DNA of 29,318 bases from positions 1 through 29,318 of the forward strand of contig JAPPKD010000325.1 of NCBI GenBank assembly GCA_028820215.1, in the 5' to 3' direction. Under the pieces are notes generated by a model that was not told the origin of the DNA, made no database searches, and saw nothing but the letters and a program-made list of their open reading frames with translations. Origin of the DNA: Spirochaetaceae bacterium (GTDB lineage: Bacteria > Spirochaetota > Spirochaetia > SZUA-6 > Bin103). Made by a program: the position numbers and the translations under genes. Shown here piece by piece: positions 25,229 through 29,318 of this stretch (positions are counted from its first letter, which is position 1; each line of letters starts with the position of its first letter).

Positions 25229-25591
25229 TCAAGTCCGGGCGGAGCGCCGCCGGCGGCGCTGCTTGCGTTTCCGAGTCCCACGTTCTGCATCCGCCGGCTC
25301 ATCGTGCGGAGCGCCGACCTGCGGAGCCGAGTGCTGCGGCTGCGGTTCCTGAGGAGAAACCCTGCCGGCCGGCTGGCTGTGCTTCCTCCTGCGCCGGCGG
25401 TGGGGACCGATGGTAAACGGCACCATGGTCAGCGCCCCGGCGATGAAGGCCAGCAACAGCGCCATGAAGACCGGCACCTCTCCAGTCGTCCCCAAGACGT
25501 ACGAGAAGGGCGAGCGGTGCTCCATGTTGGCGGCGAACAACACCACCACCACGGCGAGCACGACCAGGAACAGGAGCATCCGCCATGGCAC
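25229..25591 (-). CDS. LapA-like (DUF1049) small membrane protein with basic tail
   Basis: This 120-residue protein has two membrane helices: residues 4-21 (LLFLVVLAVVVVLFAANM) and about 38-60, joined by a short loop that contains the FAAN and VP-FMALL pattern of LapA/DUF1049 proteins. The C-terminal 60 residues are disordered-looking and very basic (RRRRRK, then RKRKQRRRRR). LapA relatives in E. coli help assemble lipopolysaccharide. Start is GTG 25591; ATG 25579 is also possible. Genes on either side are separated by about 100 bases, so it may be transcribed alone. The 108-base gap to the PsiE-like gene shows nothing. Confidence 0.65.
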   Translation of the reverse strand: MPWRMLLFLVVLAVVVVLFAANMEHRSPFSYVLGTTGEVPVFMALLLAFIAGALTMVPFTIGPHRRRRRKHSQPAGRVSPQEPQPQHSAPQVGAPHDEPADAERGTRKRKQRRRRRSART

Positions 25592-25699
25592 GGGTACGGG
25601 AGTCTGTCGGATTGGCGAGCCAGCGGCAATCCCACGGACTCCGTACCGGAAGCTGAGGCTGGGCCGGGAGCGGCGCCGCAGGCCGCGATCCCGGGGCGG

Positions 25700-26158
25700 T
25701 TACTCCGGGCCCGCCGGCCGGCGGCCCTTGATCAGGAAGTAACCGGCGGCGAGCGCGATGACCAGCGCGGCGATCCCCAGCAGGCTCACCGCCGACGTGT
25801 TGGCCAGGTCGAGAATGATGATCTTGCGGGAGATGGCGATCAGGGCGATCAGGATCACGAACTCGACGTGCACATGTGCATCGGTCAGGAACAGTTGCAC
25901 CGACTCCACCAGCTCCACCCCGATCAGGACCAGCAGCACGAAGCCGAACAGGTGCAGGAGCTGATCGACCGACAGCTCGGAGAGCGGGGTGCCGAACAGC
26001 TCCACCGCGAGCAGCCACCCGAGCCGCACGATCATCACGGCCAGCAGCACCACCAGCATCACCAGCACCACCGCCACGATGATGCGCTGCACGTTGGCCA
26101 CGTGAGGCGGCAGCCGCTGCGCCCAGTGCCGTGGCGACGAATCCTGTTCGGCCGTCAC
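25700..26158 (-). CDS. PsiE-like membrane protein
   Basis: This 152-residue protein has four predicted membrane helices and the phosphate-starvation-inducible PsiE signature EFVILIALIAISRKIIILD near its C-terminal third, preceded by DAHVHVEF. Function of the family is unknown; psiE in E. coli responds to phosphate limitation, and no phosphate operator is obvious here. GTG 26158 is chosen because the hydrophobic part begins soon after; GTG 26176 would add six residues. It is divergent from the deacetylase gene across a 70-base gap, which contains no strong promoter. Confidence 0.72.
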   Translation of the reverse strand: MTAEQDSSPRHWAQRLPPHVANVQRIIVAVVLVMLVVLLAVMIVRLGWLLAVELFGTPLSELSVDQLLHLFGFVLLVLIGVELVESVQLFLTDAHVHVEFVILIALIAISRKIIILDLANTSAVSLLGIAALVIALAAGYFLIKGRRPAGPE

Positions 26159-26228
26159 GGCCGAAGTATGCCACACACGCACCCGGCCGGCTCGCCGCGC
26201 GCCTGGCCGCGGCGTATGATCCGCCCCG

Positions 26229-26951
26229 ATGCCGATCGACGTTCTGGCGGTCTGCGCGCATCCAGACGACGCCGAGCTGACCTGCGCCGGGCTGCTGCTG
26301 CGCGCCCAGGCGGGCGGCGCCTCGATCGGCGTGTGCGACCTGACTCGCGGCGAGGCGGGCACCCGCGGCACGGCGGCAGAACGCGATGCCGAAGCTGCCG
26401 CCGCCACGGCGGTTCTGGGCCTGGACGAGCGGGTCAACCTGGAGCTTCCGGACGGCGCGGTGACCTGCACGCTGGAGAACCGGGTCCGCCTGGTCGACGT
26501 GCTCCGCGAGCTCCGGCCGCGCATGCTGCTTGCCCCGTACTCGGAGGACCACCATCCCGACCACAGCAACGCCAGCCTGCTGGCCAAGGAGGCGTGGTGG
26601 TTCGCCGGGGTCGCCAAGCACCCCGGCCGCGGCGCCCCGCACCGCCCGGAAGCGATGCTGCACTACATGAGCCGCTACCAGTTTCGGCCGTCGCTGGTGG
26701 TGGACATCAGCGGCCACTGGGAGCGCAAGCGAAAGGCCGCCGCCTGTTACCGGTCCCAGCTCCACGATCCGGGCCGGGATGAGCCGGAGACGGCCATCTC
26801 CTCCCCCGGCTATCTGGAGGCCTGGGAAGGCCGGCACCGCTACTACGGTTCCCTGATCGGCGTCGAATACGGCGAGCCGTACCTGATGCGCGGTCCGGTC
26901 CCGATCGGCGACCCCATGGCGCTCGCCTTCGGCCGCCGCGCGATGCTCTGA
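26229..26951 (+). CDS. bshB1: BshB1-like N-acetylglucosaminyl-malate deacetylase
   Basis: This 240-residue PIG-L/LmbE zinc deacetylase has AHPDDAE at 10-16 (zinc ligands His11, Asp14) and HPDH at 109-112 (His ligand 112). It also has segments typical of the BshB1 branch: DLTRGEAGTRGT, NLELPDG, then PSLVVDISGHWERKRKA and a YGEPYL end. BshB1 removes acetate from GlcNAc-malate, the second step of bacillithiol synthesis. bshA and bshC are not in the window. Similar enzymes act on other N-acetylated sugars, so the pathway is an inference. Start ATG 26229; the gene ends 25 bases before the convergent chrA. Confidence 0.85.
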   Translation: MPIDVLAVCAHPDDAELTCAGLLLRAQAGGASIGVCDLTRGEAGTRGTAAERDAEAAAATAVLGLDERVNLELPDGAVTCTLENRVRLVDVLRELRPRMLLAPYSEDHHPDHSNASLLAKEAWWFAGVAKHPGRGAPHRPEAMLHYMSRYQFRPSLVVDISGHWERKRKAAACYRSQLHDPGRDEPETAISSPGYLEAWEGRHRYYGSLIGVEYGEPYLMRGPVPIGDPMALAFGRRAML

Positions 26952-26972
26952 GCCGGCGGGGGACGTCCCGGC
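26952..26972. terminator. weak hairpin between convergent bshB1 and chrA
   Basis: GCCGG (26952-26956) and CCGGC (26968-26972) can form a 5-bp stem around an 11-base interior, in the only gap between two convergent stop codons. The stem is short and lacks a U-run. Confidence 0.25.
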
Positions 26973-26976
26973 AGAC

Positions 26977-28167
26977 TCACAACGCGGTGATCGCCGCTCC
27001 CGCCGCGCTGCCTGCCAGCACGACCAGCCACGGCGGGACCTTCCACCACGCCAGCATCGCGAACGCCGCCAGACCCAGTGCCAGATCCGGCGGCGTACGG
27101 ATGGCCGTAGTCCATACCGGGTCGTACAGCGCTGCGAGCAACAGCCCCACGACCGCCGCTCCCACGCCGGCGATCGCCGCACGCAGGGGAGCGATCGTCC
27201 GCAGCCGTTCCCAGAACGGCAGGATGCCCGCCACCAGCAGGAACGACGGCAGAAAGATGGCGACGAGTGCGAACAGACCACCGCTCCATCCGCCGACCGG
27301 ACCGTCCATCACCGTCCCCAGGTAGGCGGAGAAGGTGAACAGCGGCCCGGGCACCGCCTGAGCAGCACCGTAGCCGGCAATGAACTGCTCGCCGGTCACC
27401 CATCCCGGAGGCACCACCTCGGCCTGCAGCAGCGGCAGCACAACGTGACCGCCGCCGAACACCAGCGATCCCGACCGATAGAAGGCGTCGAAGACGTCGA
27501 GCGGATCGCTCGTCACGAACTGCCGGAGGATCGGCAGCCCGCCCAGCAGGACGACGAACAGCGCCAGGCTGGCGACGGCGCCAGACGGTCTTGTGCGCAC
27601 GTGCGGCGTACCGGCGACGGCCGGCGACACCACGCCCTGCAAGAGCAGCCGGCCGGCCGCGGCAGCGACGACGATGACCAGCACCTGCGCCAGCGGGGTG
27701 CGCCACAGCAGCATCGCGATCGCGGCCGTGATCGCGATCGTCGCGCGGCGGGCATCCGGCGCCAGGCTCCTCGCCATGCCGAGGAGGGCGAACGCCACCA
27801 CCGCGGCAGCGACCACCTTCAGGCCGCGCAGCCAACCCTGGACCACCAGGTGATCGAATGCCGACACGCCGTAGCCGAACAGGATCAACGCTGCCGCGGA
27901 AGGCGCCGTGAATCCGACCCAGGCCGCGATGCCGCCGGGAAGGCCCGCACGGTGCATGCCCACCGCGATTCCAACCTGGCTGCTGGCCGGGCCGGGCAGC
28001 AGTTGGCAGAGCGCGACCAGGTCGGCGTAGGCGTCGTCGTCCAGCCAGCGCCGCCGCGTGACGTACTCGTCTCGGAAGTAGCCCAAGTGAGCCACCGGCC
28101 CGCCGAACGACGTGAGCCCGAGCCTGATTGCGACCAGCAGCACCTCGAACGCCCGCGCCACGGCCAT
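26977..28167 (-). CDS. chrA: chromate transporter ChrA (two CHR domains)
   Basis: This 396-residue membrane protein has the long ChrA form. The first CHR domain has GLTSFGGPVAHLGYFRDEYV-x-RRRWL and LCQLLPGPASSQ; the second has SLVFGGGHVVLPLLQ and the PGPLFTFSAYLGT motif. About ten to twelve hydrophobic helices are visible. ChrA exports chromate by proton antiport in characterised members. ATG 28167 is chosen because the family's RLGLTSFGG block follows at residue 15 onward; upstream GTG codons (28185, 28197) are possible. No chrB regulator is present. The divergent neighbour is the FMN riboswitch and ribD; flavin is not known to be needed for ChrA, though flavoprotein chromate reductases exist. 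Confidence 0.9.
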   Translation of the reverse strand: MAVARAFEVLLVAIRLGLTSFGGPVAHLGYFRDEYVTRRRWLDDDAYADLVALCQLLPGPASSQVGIAVGMHRAGLPGGIAAWVGFTAPSAAALILFGYGVSAFDHLVVQGWLRGLKVVAAAVVAFALLGMARSLAPDARRATIAITAAIAMLLWRTPLAQVLVIVVAAAAGRLLLQGVVSPAVAGTPHVRTRPSGAVASLALFVVLLGGLPILRQFVTSDPLDVFDAFYRSGSLVFGGGHVVLPLLQAEVVPPGWVTGEQFIAGYGAAQAVPGPLFTFSAYLGTVMDGPVGGWSGGLFALVAIFLPSFLLVAGILPFWERLRTIAPLRAAIAGVGAAVVGLLLAALYDPVWTTAIRTPPDLALGLAAFAMLAWWKVPPWLVVLAGSAAGAAITAL

Positions 28168-28204
28168 CGCCGCGCAGGATAGCACCGAGACGACCACCGG
28201 GCGT

Positions 28205-28232
28205 TTGACACCGGCGCCAGCCGGCCGATACC
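28205..28232 (+). promoter_or_regulatory. promoter of the FMN riboswitch/ribD transcript
   Basis: A consensus -35 TTGACA (28205-28210) is followed after 16 bases by GATACC (28227-28232), a moderate -10. Transcription would start near 28240, about ten bases before the riboswitch P1 stem, which is where it should be. Confidence 0.55.
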
Positions 28233-28249
28233 CTCGCCTGCCAAAGAGA

Positions 28250-28391
28250 GAACTTCGGGGCATGGTGCGGCGCCTTGACGGGCGCCTATTCCAGACCGAC
28301 GGTGAAAGCCCGTGAGCTCTCGCTCGCATGAGCGGGAGCAGGAACCGGTGGAATTCCGGTGCCGACGGTATAGTCCGGATGGGAGAAGTTC
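28250..28391 (+). promoter_or_regulatory. FMN riboswitch (RFN element)
   Basis: P1 is GAACTTC (28250-28256) paired with GAAGTTC (28385-28391). The conserved core is present in order: CGGGGCATGGTG, then GACGGTGAAAGCCCGTGAGC, the P4-P6 blocks with CCGGTGGAATTCCGG, and CCGACGGTATAGTCCGGATGGGAG. Class-defining sequence leaves little doubt. Binding of FMN normally turns riboflavin genes off, and ribD follows at 28481. Confidence 0.93.
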
Positions 28392-28406
28392 GACCGGGCA
28401 GAGGCC

Positions 28407-28499
28407 CGCGTGCGTCCTGCACGCGAGCCGTGTCCGGGTGCGCTTCTGCGGCAACGCGTGCCCCTCGAACGAGACAGGCGATGCATGATCAAGAGGGGC
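28407..28499 (+). promoter_or_regulatory. expression platform of the FMN riboswitch with alternative pairings
   Basis: GCACGCG (28419-28425) can pair with either of two identical CGCGTGC copies, at 28407-28413 or 28455-28461. The second copy overlaps GCCCCTC (28460-28466), which can pair with GAGGGGC (28493-28499) and place the ribD start codon (28481) in the loop. The pairings are mutually exclusive, as expected of a translational switch. No U-run follows, so termination is unlikely to be the mode. Confidence 0.55.
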
Positions 28500-29318
28500 T
28501 GATGCGCCGGGTGCTTGAACTGGCCCGCCACGGACAGTGGCGCAGCTCACCCAATCCGCTGACCGGTGCACTGGTCGTCCGCGACGGCCGGATCATCGGC
28601 GAAGGCCATCTCAACGAACGCGGCGACCATGCCGAGGCGGTCGCGCTGGACCGCGCCGCGGCCGCCGGGGGCGCAGCCGGGACCACCCTCTACACCAACC
28701 TGGAGCCCTGCTGCTGGACGGGAGTCGGCAAGCACACGCCGCCGTGCGCACAGCGGATCATCCGCGAAGGGGTGCGCCGCGTGGTGATCGCCACCGCCGA
28801 TCCGCACCCGAAGGTCGACGGCGCAGGCGTGCGCATGTTGCGCGAGGCCGGGATCGAGGTGATCGAGCGGGTGTTGGAGGACGAGGCCGCACGGCTCAAC
28901 GCCGTGCACTTCAAGTTCCACCGCACCGGCATGCCGTTCGTGACGCTCAAGGTCGCGCAGTCGATCGACGGCCGCATCGCCACCGCCGGCGGGGACTCGC
29001 GCTGGATCTCCGACCGCGACGCTCGGGTGATGACGCACGAGCTGCGCTCCGGCCACGACGCGATCATGGTGGGTGCCGGCACCGCGGTAGCCGATGACCC
29101 GGAGCTCACCGTGCGGCTCAGTCCGCTGCTGCGCGACCACCAGCCACTGCCGGTGGTCGTCGACTCGGCCCTGCGCCTGCCGCCCGCGGCCCGCATGATG
29201 GCCGGCGAGCGCGAGCCGCTGGTGCTCACCACCGACCGGCATGACCGGCGCGGGGGGCCCCCCCCGCGCCGCCCCCCGCCCCGCCGGGGGGGGGGGGGGG
29301 GGGGGGGTTTTAAAAAAA
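28481..29318 (+). CDS. ribD: riboflavin biosynthesis deaminase/reductase RibD (3' truncated)
   Basis: RibD deaminates and then reduces the pyrimidine ring in riboflavin synthesis. The N-terminal deaminase domain has SPNPLTGALVV, zinc/catalytic GDHAEAVAL (HAE) and the cysteine motif EPCC-x8-PPC. The spacing between cysteines is about three residues longer than in the common CCHFGRTPPC form. The reductase domain begins at about 145 (VTLKVAQSIDGRIATAGGDSRWIS, AIMVGAGTAVADDPELTVR). ATG 28481 is chosen because MHDQEGLMRRVLELA matches the family's N-terminus; ATG 28502 sits after GAGGGG. The coding sequence is coherent to about 29245 and then dissolves into homopolymers, so roughly 100 residues are missing. 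It is controlled by the FMN riboswitch. Confidence 0.93.
   Translation, partial: MHDQEGLMRRVLELARHGQWRSSPNPLTGALVVRDGRIIGEGHLNERGDHAEAVALDRAAAAGGAAGTTLYTNLEPCCWTGVGKHTPPCAQRIIREGVRRVVIATADPHPKVDGAGVRMLREAGIEVIERVLEDEAARLNAVHFKFHRTGMPFVTLKVAQSIDGRIATAGGDSRWISDRDARVMTHELRSGHDAIMVGAGTAVADDPELTVRLSPLLRDHQPLPVVVDSALRLPPAARMMAGEREPLVLTTDRHDRRGGPPPRRPPPRRGGGGGGGFKK
29249..29318. other. low-complexity contig end, probable artefact
   Basis: The last 70 bases become runs of G and C, then a poly-G tract of about 25 bases, TTTT and AAAAAAA. This does not resemble coding or genomic sequence in the rest of the window. It is typical of an assembly or sequencing end artefact and should not be translated. 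Confidence 0.8.

Noticed and set aside
29249..29318. Terminal poly-G and A-run as a telomere-like or regulatory structure
   Set aside because: Homopolymer character at the very end of the sequence, interrupting ribD, points to an assembly or sequencing artefact.

Overview
The window is a GC-rich (roughly 65-70 % by eye), gene-dense stretch of bacterial chromosome. Short intergenic gaps, many 4-base stop/start overlaps (ATGA, GTGA, CTGA, TTGA), two lipoprotein signal peptides and several membrane proteins fit a diderm, free-living or host-associated bacterium. The sequence alone does not fix the lineage; a Spirochaetota-like metagenome bin is only a weak guess. The right edge collapses into G/C homopolymers and an A run, which looks like a contig-end artefact.

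Layout. 33-4512: a small orphan ORF; an ABC-F ATPase preceded by a promoter, a 6-codon leader peptide and a stem-loop; then, on the minus strand, thioesterase > hemA > streptothricin-acetyltransferase-like GNAT, sharing a hairpin terminator with the ABC-F gene. 4518-11365: five 11-nt phased repeats in the divergent gap, then a plus-strand operon moxR > DUF58 > transglutaminase membrane protein > PQQ-propeller lipoprotein, followed by a protein with a PD-(D/E)XK-like motif. 11474-13150: a lipoprotein of 12 YWTD repeats. 13138-16324 (minus): leuS > methyltransferase. 16439-19064 (plus): DUF6364-like antitoxin > PIN toxin > KamA-type aminomutase in overlapping frames, then a hypoxanthine phosphoribosyltransferase. 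19145-20825 (minus): a hipB-hipA module with its operator, hipA broken by a one-base frameshift. 20969-25135 (minus): ABC exporter > DUF1854 protein > hisS, with a 25-bp palindrome at the hisS ribosome binding site. 25229-29318: LapA-like and PsiE-like small membrane proteins, a BshB1-type deacetylase, a chrA chromate transporter, and an FMN riboswitch ahead of a truncated ribD.

How they work together. The window mixes housekeeping genes (leuS, hisS, hemA, hpt, ribD) with accessory modules (two toxin-antitoxin loci, possible antibiotic-resistance genes, chrA). The regulatory DNA is unusually readable: a probable ribosome-sensing attenuator, a riboswitch with mutually exclusive pairings, two autoregulatory operators and a helically phased repeat array. 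The least explained unit is the MoxR/DUF58/transglutaminase/propeller operon, which probably assembles or remodels an envelope complex whose substrate cannot be read here.
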